Positions 13,001 through 26,119 of a stretch of 64,000 nt of DNA are shown in pieces (position 1 is the stretch's first letter; each line of letters starts with the position of its first letter). Location of the stretch: the NCBI GenBank assembly GCA_021613335.1, contig JAJTWR010000386.1, positions 62,001 to 126,000 on the forward strand, written 5' to 3'. Both the position numbers and the translations under genes were made by a program. This stretch comes from Whitmania pigra (taxonomy: Eukaryota > Annelida > Clitellata > Hirudinida > Haemopidae). The notes beneath the pieces are model-generated. The model did not search any database. It saw only the letters and a program-made list of their open reading frames with translations, and was not told where the DNA came from.

Positions 13001-15313
13001 CAATGAAGAGATAAATGGCACAAGAGATGTTAAGAACATAACTTCCAACGTTCAGAGTGTTGACGAAAAAGATGTCAGTGATGACGACAATGATGATGAT
13101 GATGATGATGATGAATTAAAGGCATTAAAAGGCGACCAACGAGCTCTCTGGTTCGTAGACCTGCACTGAAAAGGAGGAATGCATTCTCCAAAAGGGCCTC
13201 TCTTTCTGCTATGTTGAAGCTCAAAAGTCCTTTGCTAAATGAAAAACGAGGAACAGTCATTCCAGAGGCATTCTTTCAACACTCTTCTGATGAAGAATTC
13301 AACTTTTCAAACGAGTCCAAGTCTCATACTAACACCGTCCAGGGTTTAGATCGCAAAATAATTCCTGAAGAGAAAGTGGATCCACCCGAGGAACGTCCAG
13401 CGAGTGAGTTTGCACTTGCCGAAAGATCTTCTGTCCACACAGCTAACGAAACAGAGGTCCAGAATTTGCTCGATTTTGATTCTCTATTCACTTCTGAGCC
13501 TTCAAAACAGAACTCTTTGAAAAGAGGAAGGAGTTGCTACCATGACTACTCGAGAGCTTTCAGCAACACCAGCCAAACAAGCTATGGCAGTTCCACTTCA
13601 TATGATTACTCTTCCACTTCCTCTGAATTCTCGCTATATCTCAGAAGAAGCTGCAGCCTCAATTCATTAGAGAGTGCCAGTATTCCAGAAGGAAGCTCAG
13701 GCAGCATTAAGCCATCCATTGAACCCTTTTTCTCCCCACATAATCAATTCTCTCGGGTATCCGCAGGTTGTTCTGATGATTATTCTAGCGGATCTCTTCC
13801 ATTCCAAACAAATTCCTTGAAACATTTGGGCTCCAAAGAGCAGAGGCGTCTCAGTTTTAGCAATAACCGCAAAGCTCAGAGTTTAATGTATGACTTGACA
13901 TCCCCTTCTCCTCTTTCCAAGCAAACAATTCTTGAGATATTTGAAGAGAACAACTACTCTGATCATGGTGATGTTGCAATGGAATCCAAACATCCTCAGC
14001 TCAAGGAAACCAAATCCCTTCCTGAAAGTGTGAATTTTGAAGATAAAAATATTCCATTAGAAGACACTTGTGATAATTCAATGAATGATAAAGCTTTATC
14101 AGATGATTCAGGTTTTCTAAAGGCCATTGAACAAACTAATCTAGTGATACCACCGCCAGAGAGTTTTGCTAAAGAGGAAACTCTGAAAGATAAAGTTGAT
14201 GACCCATTGTTGGATGACTTTTTAAATTTTCCATTCATTTTAGCTCCACCAAGTGAGTTTTCTTCAGATCATGAGGTTTTAATAAGAAAGAAAAGTTCTG
14301 AAGCAAATATTCCTAACCTCTTGAAACACAAATCTGAGCTTCTTCTCCATCCCGAGACACCAGAGAAAAAGTTCAAGTTCAGTAAATCACCGATTCTAAA
14401 TGCAAGAGAAAAGGCACACAAGAGAAGAAATTTTCGGAGATCGATCAAGTCTTTTAGAACTTTCGAAGAAAGGCCTTCAGAAAAACTTTTCAGATTGTCT
14501 GAAAATTATAGAAGTCTAGATACTAGTTTTACTTTCTTGTCTTTCACAGATGAGCTAGCTGATTCCCCATTTATTAGTGGTGAAGAGGAGAAAAATTCTA
14601 TTACCATAGCTTTGAATTTTGATAGTATGAGTAAAAATTTGATAGGTGACAAAAAATACATCAGCCATTCAAAGATTTTGTCTGACAGTGACAACATTGT
14701 GGACAAAGACTTTGAGACTTCCATGTCATTGCAGGAATTCCTTACAAAAAATCAATCACCTGACTTTAGGCACAATATAGATTTCTGTGACTCTCTCTTT
14801 AATTTCTTATATTTTGATTATTTTCCTCATATCCTCAAGTATAACCTCTTCACAAAACCATTACAGTCTGTAGATGGAATTACATTATCTAAGAATTCCA
14901 ATGTACCTTCATGTGTTACTGACTGTGAGTCAAAATTAGGATTTCTAGCCTTATCTCCTCATCATCATTCAACTGCAAACACATCTGATAAAGATTGTCG
15001 ACATAGTCAGGAAACAGCCGCAAATGTGGAATCAACTCAAAATTTCCCCAAACACCAAGGCTACATTGTGCCACATTCTGAAGAGACTTTTATCAAAGAT
15101 GATTCAAAGATTAGATTAAAGAGTGATCCAGATCAAACAAACTTACCAGCAGTATTACAACCGGCAAATGTGACCAAAAAGAAATCTGGTAAATATGTTA
15201 TGCGTCATGTAGACAGTCAGCCAACTGATTCAATATCACAGAATACTGGTAGGGTTAAGGCCATCAAAAACAAGTTTGAAACACCTGACGATGATAATAA
15301 AGGTTGTGATTAG
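1021..15313 (+). CDS. PLCE1: Phospholipase C epsilon-like: RasGEF, PLC X-Y, C2, long Ser-rich tail
   Basis: Hydrolyses phosphatidylinositol 4,5-bisphosphate to IP3 and diacylglycerol and should also act as a Ras/Rap exchange factor. Exons: 1021-1146, 1274-1420, 1713-1911, 2133-2485, 3016-3161, 3326-3560, 3694-4470, 4535-4678, 4761-4820, 5531-6068, 7081-7280, 7788-7895, 8162-8266, 8547-8654, 8799-8915, 9126-9242, 9447-9516, 9703-9929, 10146-10273, 10723-10895, 10991-11105, 11218-11342, 11427-11587, 11727-11885, 12013-12115, 12216-12409, 12591-15313. Phases agree across these junctions. The CDC25 core reads [20 protein letters not shown] (3019 on). EF-hand-like exons lie at 7081-7895. The X domain has NSSHNTY and [10 protein letters not shown] followed by IIHHGYT, so both catalytic histidines are kept. 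The Y domain has [11 protein letters not shown], then a C2 domain. About 2,550 aa. The RasGEF plus X-Y combination is diagnostic of the epsilon class. The true N terminus is uncertain; ATG 1021 is the first in-frame one. No RA domain is visible after C2. Confidence 0.92.
8267..8546 (+). other. GC-AG intron in the PLC X domain
   Basis: The exon ends ...TATGCAGAG and the intron begins GCAATA, not GT. The next exon starts after TTGAAG. Joining them gives EIYAE|VLLKGCR, which matches the continuous conserved X-domain strand ELYSQVLLQGCR of PLC-epsilon, so no other border fits. GC-AG introns are a known minority class spliced by the major spliceosome. Confidence 0.8.
11106..11217 (+). other. U12-type AT-AC intron in the PLC Y domain
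   Basis: The intron starts ATATCCTTTT, the canonical minor-spliceosome AT-AC donor. It carries a branch-site match TCCTTGAC at 11197-11204 and ends ...GTTTCAC, with the branch A about 14 nt from the AC end. Read through without splicing, the frame stops at TGA (11104-11106). Removing these 112 nt restores the frame and joins MKFIC to [13 protein letters not shown] of the Y domain. No GT-AG alternative restores the frame here. Confidence 0.85.
12591..15313 (+). other. Ser/Asp-rich C-terminal tail exon of PLC-epsilon with a frame break
   Basis: This last exon follows the C2 domain and encodes roughly 900 residues rich in Ser, Glu, Asp, Asn and Lys. Human PLC-epsilon has two Ras-association domains in this position; I can find no RA-like fold signature here. 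The frame in use from 12591 stays open to a TGA at 13167-13169, while the frame that continues to the TAG at 15311-15313 is open only from about 13115. The switch therefore falls at 13115-13167, just after a (GAT)n run. A tiny intron, a repeat-length difference or an assembly error could each explain it. Confidence 0.7.
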
Positions 15314-16582
15314 TAGAAGATGGTTCCAAATTAATTCCTCTGTTGTTTTGCTTAATTTGTGCTCAGTAATCCTTTTCAGTTTTTTCCAGGACGTTTTATA
15401 AAATTTGTTTTGTTATTTTATAAATCAACGTAAGTTCGATTTTAATTTCGAAGAAAATATGTGAGTTGTATTTTTTAAATCTGACTGAGATAATACAAAC
15501 AGTTATTAGGTAAAAATGAGATGGTCAGACAAAGAGAAGCTTCCTTATGATTTTGTGTTGTTTTCAGTTGATCTTTGATGGCAGTTTAAGGAGTTAATAG
15601 TGAGCAGAGACTTAAGTTTGGAGGTCACCTGAATTGTTTTTTCGGTACCCCATTCATTCAGTGGCGTAGCTTTGAGGACGGCAAAATATTAAGGGCACCA
15701 AAATTTGATACAAGGTCAGGGCAACAAATTGTCGGCTTCGTTCTGATCACAGGAGCTGCACGTGCATTTTCTCAGTGATAAAAGGAATATGTATATATAT
15801 TTAACAATAATTCTTTATTTTCAGACTCTCCTAAGTAAAAGCAATAAGTCGTTTATAGAAATAAACGCTGCGTTTTTCACTTCACTGCGATAAGGTAAAG
15901 TTGATGGCAAATCAGAAAGTAAATGTTTTGTAGATTTTAAATATGTTTACGCGTTAAGGAATTTTATGTTATCGTTTATCATTTTATTTTTACGCGCTTC
16001 ATTTGCTAAAGCAAGACCTTTTTAACAAAAAAAGATTACGCTTCTAGCTTTACGCGTTCCAGATTGTTAAAGTTCTTGCTGAAGTCTTGCTAACTTCACC
16101 GTCGTGATTCACGTGATATGTTTTTGAGTGCTTGTTAAAGAAACAACAATGTGTTGAAAGCGCTGAGATTTACTAGCAAATGAAATTTATTAACAAAGAC
16201 AGCCTGACAACACTATAATTAAATTAATAAATTTAGGAATGAATTGCTAGACCTGTGCGCTTTTGGGACCAAAGATATCGCATAATGTTTTAAGAATTAT
16301 TTTTGAAAATTGATGAATTTATAGTTTACTTAACAAACATTAAATAGTTTATACTTTTTTGGCTTGAGCTTAAACGTAGCTTGGATATCACAGAATACAA
16401 AGAGTACATGAATTATTTATCATATGCTAAATTAATTTTATTATGTTGATTATTAATTACAAATACTTTTTAAGCTAATTTTAGTCGTGATGAACTTAGA
16501 ACTTTATAACTATTATCTACTTTAACTTTTTCAATTCCTACCTCAATTTTGTTTTGACGGTCAAGCCAGCGACGGACGTTGC
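15314..16582. other. Intergenic: PLC-epsilon to MRPL34
   Basis: No gene recognised. A stretch from about 15655 (beginning cagtggcgtagctttgagg) resembles the start of many degenerate transposon copies, but the similarity is too short to name. A 14-base block at 15752-15765 containing the E-box CACGTG recurs at 31830-31843, upstream of the aminotransferase gene. Confidence 0.4.
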
Positions 16583-16942
16583 ATGATGTTTGGAATAATT
16601 CGCTCATTTGGCGCCGCTTCAAGGGTTTTGGCCAGTGTATACACGTTAGTTATGCATTATGGCATGGAAATTTAGATATATTCAGAAAATGATCGACTAT
16701 GCTGTTTTAGCCACGCCATCCCTACCAGCAACTTCAGCACAGCTACCACACTTCCGTCCTTGGGACTTAAACCGGTTACTACAACCTTCCAACAAGTTAG
16801 GAATTCTGTAAGGGTTTTTTATAAACCCAACGTATATAAACGTCTGAAAAAGCATGGCTTGAAAACAAGACTTTCTAAACAAAGTTCACTAGTCATGTTA
16901 TGGAGAAAACTATTGAAGGGAAGGCATTGCCTTTCTACGTGA
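16583..16942 (+). CDS. MRPL34: Mitochondrial large-subunit ribosomal protein bL34m
   Basis: Structural protein of the mitochondrial 54S/39S ribosomal subunit. Two exons, 16583-16644 and 16711-16942, split by a 66-nt intron (GTTAGT...TTTTAG); the phase-2 junction is in frame. Product 97 aa. The N-terminal half is Ser/Thr/Ala-rich with arginines, as in a mitochondrial targeting presequence. The C-terminal 45 residues are the L34 core: YKPNVYKRLKKHG, then a basic helix and WRKLLKGRHCLS, equivalent to the xPSNxKRKxxHG...ILRRMLKGRKxLS pattern of animal MRPL34. The protein is very short and highly basic, as expected. An AATAAA at 16997-17002 lies 55 nt past the stop and can serve as its poly(A) signal. 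Confidence 0.87.
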
Positions 16943-18546
16943 AAGAACTTTAACTCAAAAGGAAAAATATTGATTTTTGGTTAATTAGTAGTTCTGAATA
17001 AAACCCTTGATGTTGATATAATTGGTTATTATTTGTATTGTAAATAATGGAATTACTGCCTAATAGTTTCCAGCAATTTCAGGGCACCCTAGTAGCCATA
17101 CTTATTATAGAATATGCTAAAGCAGCACATTAAAGGAAGTACATGCAAGTGAGAATTGCCTGACATAAAATATGTGACCAGATGCATTAGATTTTTCTAA
17201 AATGGGTTAAAATTGTGTCATTAATGTGAGGTGCAAAATTTTGCTGTTCATGCATCTGATACATAGCTCTAAGCTATTGTGAGTGCTCCACGGGACACAT
17301 CGTGTCAGTTCCTGTTGTATTTTACTTTTAAAACCATGACAGATGATTTTGTTGGACACACTGGTATTTAACTAATATATAGTATTTTGTTGTTTTGTAG
17401 TTAGTATTATTAATTGTGTTGCTTCATTTGGTGGCAAGGGGCTTTCAGTCTATGTTGAAATTACTAATAACAATGAATGGCAGGTTTATTCAAAATTTTT
17501 CTAGGGATAGTTAAAGCTTCGCATAATTAGCATACCATGGCACAATTGTTTGTAATGGGTAAAAAGACTGAGATAATGTAACTACTACTATACTAACTAC
17601 TTTTAATGTAATGGTTTCTTTTGGGATGTGTTGACAGGGCATCAATAGAGAATTTATCTTTCTGAAATGGGTTCAGCATTTATTTCATGATATTTGTTGG
17701 TTACTTAGAGAGGGACCAGATAAAATCATCAAAAGCAATTTGCCCTGTTAGATGTTTTGGCACGATATTTTGAGGATTTTAATTAATTTTCATTGCTTTC
17801 ATATTACAAAATGATACAATCGCTGCTTCAGTTCCCAATGTGCTTATAAGCAATTACTAATAAAGCGGAAAATGTCTCTGCGAATGGTCAAAAATAATTT
17901 TGAATAACACGTATATGGCATTTCACGCCGGTCTCATCTTAATGCTTGTGGTTATGGTCAAGGTCGACCCATTTAAATGGCAGAAAATCTTTGAGATACA
18001 TAAGTTTCTTTAAAGTTTTAGTCTAGAAAGCCTAATCTCAGTTCCGGTCCCGCGACCATCAGGACGAAGTATTTCTGTTTATATAAATAATCTATAAATA
18101 TGTATATAGTTACATCTAAAAATGAAGCTAATTGCACTTTGTTATTACGTGCGTAAATCTTGAACAGTTTAGAAGTAAAACAATCTTTCTTTTTGGTCTT
18201 TTGTTTATATTTTATATCTATGCTTACGTCTGAGGGATATTTAATAAAACAGGCTCTGAGCGGGACAATTGAAGCTGTTTCGTTTCATAATTAGCCCATC
18301 ACTTTTCTCGCTTAAGCGGGGCTTTCGCATTAGTACTCACAGACTTAACAGGTTAATGTTTATATTGTAGAAAGACTGATGAATTTGAAACTATTTTGAT
18401 AAAATAATTCTGAATTGAATCCCTGGGGATGATGTTGTGACCAATATTCATATAAAATATGCATATATATTACTTGCTTGAATGATATAATTATAATAAT
18501 GATGTCTAACCATTAAATTAAATTTAGTTTTCAGAACAAACCTAAA
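16943..18546. other. Intergenic: MRPL34 to M16 protease
   Basis: AT-rich sequence with stops in all frames. Apart from the MRPL34 poly(A) signal near its left end I see no gene, repeat array or RNA. Confidence 0.5.
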
Positions 18547-21500
18547 ATGGGTGAATTTGAGAAAAACTATGAGCTTTTGTTTGAAGGTCTTGATAATAAC
18601 AAGATTCCAGTTAAAAAATACAGGTCAAAAACAACAAATATAAAAATTGTATTTGGAGATGTAGTAGGACCATTGGTGCAAGGATTTTTCTGCGTAGGTA
18701 AGTAATTACATCTTATTTGTACAACAGAATTTATATTTATATTTTCAAAACTCTAATCAATCTCATCTAACTTTAGCAACAGAAGCATCTAATGATGATG
18801 GCTTGCCACACATACTTGAGCATGTTATTTTTCTGGGCAGTGAAGATCATCCTTATAAGGTAAGCCATTTGAAAATAGTTAACTAGTTAATAATGTAATA
18901 TTTATAGATATATAATATTTTATAAATTAGAAACTAATTTTTTTTATATAGGGCGTGCTTGACAAAGTAGCGACTCGTTGTTTGAGCGAAGGCACAAATG
19001 CCTGGACAGACAGGGACCACACCTGTTACACCTTTACCACTGCTGGTCCTATTGGTTTCATTAATCTCCTGCCCATATATTTGGATCACATTTTGTATCC
19101 AATCCTTTCCGTAAGTGATTGTCTGTTTTGGACCTAAATTGTCACTTCTTAGCTTGGAATTCACTGAGCATGTGAATTCTTCAGGACTCTGCATATGTGA
19201 CTGAAGTGCATCACATCACAGAGGAAGGCAAGGATAGTGGAGTGGTGTACAGCGAAATGCAGTCAGTGGAAAATACCGGAAGTAATAGGGTTTACCTGGA
19301 AATGCTCAGGAATATCTATCCTTTTGATTCTGGGTACAGATTCGAAACAGGAGGAATTTTAGAGAACATTAGGACCAGCACAAATAATGAGAAGGTTGCA
19401 ACTGATAATTTAAATTTCTTTATGCAATTACATGGCACATTTATGTTGTTAATTAAATTAGGTTAAGGAATATCACAGAAAGTTCTACAGACCTGAAAAT
19501 TTGTGCCTCATCATCACAGGAAAGATCGATTATCAACAGTTCTTCAAGGTCCTTTCTGAATACGAGAACAAAATTGTTTCTAAGGTATGTCTTTCTTTTA
19601 AGCATCACAATTGGTTCAATTTCTCATCAACATGAATGTAAAAAGGGAAGCATTTTAACATTTTAGGGCTTGTTACTTAACTTTGAAAGACCCTGGATGA
19701 AGTCAATAGCACCTCTGAAGTCTACTGTTGTCAAGACCATTCAGTACCCCAGTGACGACGGTGACGAAGGGCTTGTGACCGTGGCATGGAGAGGTCCAAA
19801 CATAAATGTGAGCAATATTTTAATTACACTATTTTCAAAACTTTTGTCTCCAATTGTATGGCTGTAGATGCAATAGATAGATAGTATATGTTTTGTTATT
19901 TATTTATTTATTTATTTATTTGATTAAAGGTTGTTGCATAAATATGGTGATTTGGACTTTAATATATTCTGTGACACTGGCTTGTTTTTGTGGCTTAGGA
20001 TCAGTTCAACATGGTAGCGACTACATTGATGATGGAGTACCTGACAGATACACCCATTGCACTTCTTAATCAAACCTTCGTGGAGATTGAGAATCCCTAT
20101 TGTGGAGAGGTTTGTTCCAGTTGTGTTCACCTTTAATGATTTTGATATGACTGATCAATATGCAATCAGATAATATAATTATATTATTATTATTATCATC
20201 AAAAGTTATTATATTAAATTATTGTATGACATTATATGCCTTCAATCTATATGCAGTCAGATTAATCACTGGCTTATAAATCAATGTATCTTATAATATT
20301 TAGAATTCAAGTGAAAACAAATCTGAACTTTATTTCCCATATGGTGGTGATGATGTCAAAATAAACCTGGTTTCAGATCGACTACACCATTGTCGAAAAC
20401 CTGGAGAGCATTTTTTGCATCGAGTTTGAAAGCGTTTCCATGGACAGGATCAAGAAGATTCAACCAAAGTAATTATAATAATAATAATAATTGCTTCTTT
20501 CTTATTTATTCCCATTTATTAATTTCTTGTTTTCCTATTATTTTATTGATTCTAGATTTATTTGTTGCATTGTTTATTTTTTCTTAAATTTTAAGGTTAC
20601 TGAGTCTTTTGGGTGATTTGGCTTCTGGAACAATAAAGTTTGACATGGAAAGAATGAAGATTGTGATCCACAATAAAATTGTTGAGCTAATAAGTCAGGT
20701 CAATTATAATCTTCTAACTTACAATGATGATCATAAAGATGGTGATGATGATGATAATCTGAGTGAATGGCCTTGCTTGGTAATATTCATAATCATATTC
20801 ACGATTTTGTTTGAAGGTTGCTTAATGATAAACAACATCCCAGCACATAACTGATGCTAAGTTGATGCTTTTTTTTTTGCGCTCGATCAGCTGGAAGATG
20901 ACCCACACGAGACATTGGCCGCAACTCTCATAGGGGACTTTCTCTACGGTCTCAGTAAAAATGACGTGAGTTCTTGTACTAAATATGCTAAGTGGATAAA
21001 ATGGTTATCTACAATTTAATTTAATCATCTGATATTAAGTTGCTATATGATGATAGGAGTGGCATTGAATAGTAAAAAAATTATTTTTAGTTGGAGGCCA
21101 GACTGCATCAGATTGACATTTTTAAAAAACTCTTGGGAGAAGAGGAGACATTCTGGAGAAATTTTCTTCAAATGTTTCTGACTAGCAAGAACAGTGTCAC
21201 CGTGAGATTGTTTCGTCCACTTGTTTCATCTTTTTTCTATTTTATTCAAGCCACCATCGCTCGAGAAACACAGCATTAACGTTTCATTAACAAACATGTG
21301 AACAATTAGGTATAAGAATGGCTTTCCAGCTGTTCAATTAATATTACAAAAGTTAATATTGTATTATTAATGACCGTCAGTAATACTATGGACGAATAAT
21401 TTATAAATTGTTAAAACGTAAAAATTATTTTAAAACGTTAAAGATCATTGGCGAACCGAGTCCGGCCGAGGTTAAGAGGCATTCTGCCGAGGAGGAGATG

Positions 21501-24500
21501 AGAATCGAACGCAGAAAAGCAGAACTCGGAGCAGCAGGCCTCGAGGAAAAGAACAGGATCCTGTTGGAAGCCATTGCAGAAAATAATGTTGGTATATGAC
21601 CAATTGCAAAAAATATTTTTGAAGATTATTTTTGCATTGCATTGATGAACGTTTTTCATTTGTTATGCTCATATTTAGTTTTATTCATATTTTATTTCGA
21701 CAATGAATGATCTGATTGAACATAAGTTTGTTTATTAGTGACACATGATGCAATATGTTAATATGTATATCTCAAAAAATATCATAGCCTGTTGCCATGC
21801 AATAATTATGAAAATGCATAAGATTTGTCATCATTGCACTTGCAACAACAACTTGTGGATAGTTGAACTTTCTGACCATCACATGAATTTCACATCAGCA
21901 TCTAAATTTCTAGATAGGACCTCCTGAGGATTTCCTGATGAACTTCAAAATCCCGAGCACAAAGAACCTTCCTTACCATTCCATCCAAAGCTACAGCAAC
22001 TCCATGCAGTTCAAACCCATCGGAGCGAATCAGTCCTTCGAAGATCTCGCAAGAATTCCATGCTGCTTCCAACTGGATGACATACAAACGGATTTTATCA
22101 CCGTAAGATTTATTTATTACTAGAGTTATTGATTATTGTTCATTGGATAGTATTGTATTTGGATTGACGTTGTACTAATTATATTATACTTCAGATCAAT
22201 CTGTGTATCGATGTCAAAGATCTGCCTTCCTCTTTGATTCCTTATCTTCCACTCTACATTGAAGTTCTCTTTGAATCTCCACTCATCAGGAATGAAGGTC
22301 TTTTGTTTGATGATTGAAATCTTTATTCATGCATTCATGTCTTTGTGATGATCCTGTTTATTGGAAAGACAGGTCACTCTCAGTGTGGGAATATTTATAA
22401 TAATTTTGTAGATCAACATTTTTATTAATTAACATCCAATTTGTAAAATGTTACTCAAAGATATCTGGGCCTGAGAACATCCCCACCATCTAATATCTCT
22501 TCCAAGATCCTCAAAATTTAAATGTTAACGTTAAACATTGCTGTTGTTTTTCAGTTGAGGTTCCATACGAAAAAGTTGTGCAACAGTTGAGCAGAGATAC
22601 CGTAGAATATTCCTCGTCGATCGGAGTGTTTGGATCCAGATTCCAACCGGGAGAATTTTCTTCCACCGTCATAATCTCCCTAAAGGCAATTTATTTTATG
22701 TTTTTGATGGAAAGTTTAAGGATGTCATTCGATAACCTGGAACTAAGCATTAAATGAATTTTAATTATTTTGATGTTCCAATTATATCACGGTCAGGTGG
22801 AGATAAAGAAATTGGTGGCAGGTGTGAAGTGGTGCGGGGAACTCCTCAGTGCCATCAATTTCACTCCAGAGAGAGTTTCCACAGTCGCCAAAAAACTGGC
22901 GAGTGACATCAAGCAACAGAGGAGAGAGGCAGACGTCGTCGTCGAAGCACTTGCTATTTCTAATCTCTTCCAAACTGGTTTGAACTGGTTTTGTTTTTTC
23001 TTTATCTAGTGAATAGTGATTTCCAATTAAGACAAGTATTAATTTCTCATCAGATTCTGTGGCTTATGCCTCCACTTTTCTGACTCAGCAAAGCTTCCTC
23101 AAAGAATTACAGTCGACAAAGCTTGCCAAAAAGGTGACTCATGAAGATTTAATTCATAATTTATAAAGGCCAGCTGATTATAATAGTGCTTGACAATGTA
23201 TTTGCAGCACCTGCCCAAGCTTCGAGAAATCCAACAGCACCTGTTGAACCTGAACAACATGTACATTCAGATGGCAACAGATGTCAACAAGTTGAGGGAA
23301 AACCTCAACGGAACATTGCTGTCAGACATTTGGAACAAACATTTTGCAACTGTTTTCAGGGAGGTTCCAAGGATTCCCAGCAGTGAGTTGAGGTGAGTCT
23401 CGTGCTTGAGTTTTTGTTGACTCATCGGTTAGAATTTATAATGTGTATTGCATGTACAAATTATTATTGTTATTAGTAATTATTATTCATTAATGCAAAT
23501 TAAATAGCTGGGTTGGCATGAAATAAGGAAAAAAATAATGTATCATGTTTGCAACCCAACTCCCATTGCTACAATGGGAATTGGTGCTATGCAAATGGTT
23601 AATCAAAGCTCTTCTGACTTTGCATGTATTGCTATATAAATAATCACTTTATTGAGACTTTGCTTGACTAATGTTATTCTAATTGCAAAGTTGGCTATTT
23701 TTCTTAATATTAGCTATTTTTATGTTCTTGAGATCTTCAGAAATAACAAAATGACTGGCTAAGATAGCTGATATATAAACATATTTGAGAATAGTTATAA
23801 TTTATTTCAGGTGGACTCTTAAGAAGGATGACACGCTTGTCAAGGATCCATCGAAGCTGACTCCGTGCATCGTCGGACTGGGATCTACAGATTCTGCTTA
23901 TCTCATCAGGGTGGCTTCATGCATCAATGATTTCAACCACCCAGATGTGCCTGCCTTGCTGGTGTTCTGCCATTTCATTTCCTTCCTTGAGGGTCCGATG
24001 TGGAAACTCATCAGAGGAAAAGGACTTGCCTATACCTTCAGGTAGGTGGACAAAATATCAACATTGCTAGAGTTAGTAAAATTATGCTTATCAACTAGAC
24101 TAAGCAAATCAAATAAGATTGAATAATACAATACATCCAAATATATGTTTTGATAAATCCATATTACTTGTAATTATATGTCACAGAGACGTCTAATTGT
24201 CCACGAATATGTAAAATTCAGTTCCACCCTCTTCACAGCATGACTCCAGATTTCAACGAGGGGCTTTTATACTTCCGAATCGAGCAGTCGTCAGATCCTT
24301 ACGAAGCTTACAGACAGGCCATAGGTCTCATAGTGAGTTTTGTTTTAATTGATTGATATATACGAGAAACAAACAAGTAAATAAACATTGTTAATGTCTT
24401 ATGTTTCCTTGAACCCATACAAGTAAATGCCTTTTAACTCAATTACTTTTAATTATAGCAAAGCATAACGGATGGCAGCACGAAGATAACTCAGTTGGAG

Positions 24501-25239
24501 CTGGAATGTGCCAAGTGCCAGTGCGTGTATGAGCTCATTCAATCCATACAAACTCCAAGCATGGCTTCCAAGCAGGCTTTCTCCTGTTTCATGCGTGACA
24601 TGCCTCTCAATTATTACAGGTATCACTAAGACTGCTCATTTAAAGATTATTCTATCCTTTATTTTTAATCTCTCTTCGCTGTTCAAGAATCGTGATATTC
24701 TACTCTTTGGCATTTACAGCAATAAACTTATGTTTGTTTGTTAGAATTAGCTAAGTGATGTATAATTAAATTTGATTTATCTTTAATAGAATATTGAGTA
24801 TCAATGAATAATGATCAATAATATAATAATACAATGAATATATCAATAATAATAATCATAATCCCACATTGTTGTTACTCGAAGTGACCTGTTAGAGAAA
24901 GTGCAGAATGTGAAAGCGGAAGAATTGCAGACGATAGCTGACAAATACATTTCGAAACTGCTAAGGTCCAACACGTCAACCATGTTCATTGCATGCAACA
25001 TCAAAGACATGACAAAGTTGCTCAACAAATACCAAACCATGTTAGTTTTTTTTTATTCAAAAGTACAGTTTCATGAATACGTTCAATTCATTGACTAGTC
25101 TCTTGATAAGACATTCACGCAGACATATTCATTAATCTTGATTGAAATTATTTATTAATTTTTCTGATTGTTCATTTACAGGTGTCAGTGCAAATTCACG
25201 GTGTACAAGACAGTCAATGCCATCACTTTAAAGAAGTAA
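18547..25239 (+). CDS. M16-family zinc metalloprotease (C05D11.1-like)
   Basis: A pitrilysin/insulinase-clan peptidase of the presequence-protease-like subgroup represented by the C. elegans C05D11.1 family; substrate unknown. I count 23 exons; the first are 18547-18697, 18777-18859, 18952-19110, 19185-19394, 19462-19584, 19667-19807, and the last 25182-25239. The start MGEFEKNYELL is the first ATG of the open exon. The inverted zinc motif HILEH (H62, E65, H66) is intact. The likely third ligand is the glutamate in GVVYSEM (about E155), matching GVVFNEM of presequence proteases. Downstream exons contain the inactive second half of the M16 clamshell, including EGPMWKLIRGKGLAYTF, which corresponds to the conserved RxxGLAY substrate-handling motif. 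About 1,000 aa, the usual full length. No organelle targeting sequence is obvious. Function in cells is not established for this subgroup. Confidence 0.88.
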
Positions 25240-26119
25240 ATTCAGCTTCTGTTTTTGCAAGTGGCATGCAAGCATTGGAATGAATTTATTGTTTCAATAA
25301 TGTCAGAACAAAAATACCTTTAAAATGAATTTTAATGTATTTGCAGTAATTTTTCATCTTCATGATCATATCCCAGGGCATTTGAATGACTGCTAGGAAA
25401 TTGTAATCAATGACGTTTTAACTTTATGAGGTCCAGTTTATTAATGACTGATTAGTGATAGCAGTTCATGTTCAACTAGCATTCGTGGCTAAAAAAAAAT
25501 CTATTTTATTTGCCTCCTCCAAGACAACTTTGTCATGGTTGTTCGTATCTTTATCGACTTTAAACGTTTGGTGAAGGCAGGATTACAGTTAACTTGAATA
25601 ATAGCCAGAATAAAATCGCTGAGAAGGCTGATGAACACCACTTACGCACTCAGGATCTCAGGATCCGATGGAGTAATTGAGTCGTCATTTATCTTCACTA
25701 GGTGGGCTTTTAAGAACCTTACGAAAGCATCCTGGATCGGTGAGATGAAGTAGTACGATAGCGGTGTTGTATCCACTCGCGTTGCGGTGTGCTTCCGTGC
25801 AGCAACAGTGCAGCATAAGGAACACTGGAGTCCTCAATAAATACGAGTATTGCTTAACGAGCGTAACTGGCGATTAAAACGAGTTCATAAAATTACTTGT
25901 TGAGTCGTGTCAGTCTTTATCGGTTTGAGCGAATGCTATATCAATTTTAACACTTTGGAAAGTGTGTTAACACTGTCGAGAAACGATTCAATAACGATTG
26001 ATGTAACTCATGGGAAAGTTTTGCCTCAGTTTTGAACTCAGTTGCTCCATCTGTACAGACTGTATATGTATATGGCCGCATGTTTCTCTGAATAACATTG
26101 AAAAAAACAAAGCTAGAAT
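25240..26119. other. Intergenic: M16 protease to SOCS-box gene
   Basis: No gene recognised. The right part, from about 25,680, is less AT-rich and may be the promoter or 5' leader of the intronless gene at 26120, but I cannot define a core promoter. Confidence 0.35.

Noticed and set aside
13996..14238. Minus-strand frame in the PLC-epsilon tail
   Set aside because: Opposite a long plus-strand coding exon; no splice or family support.
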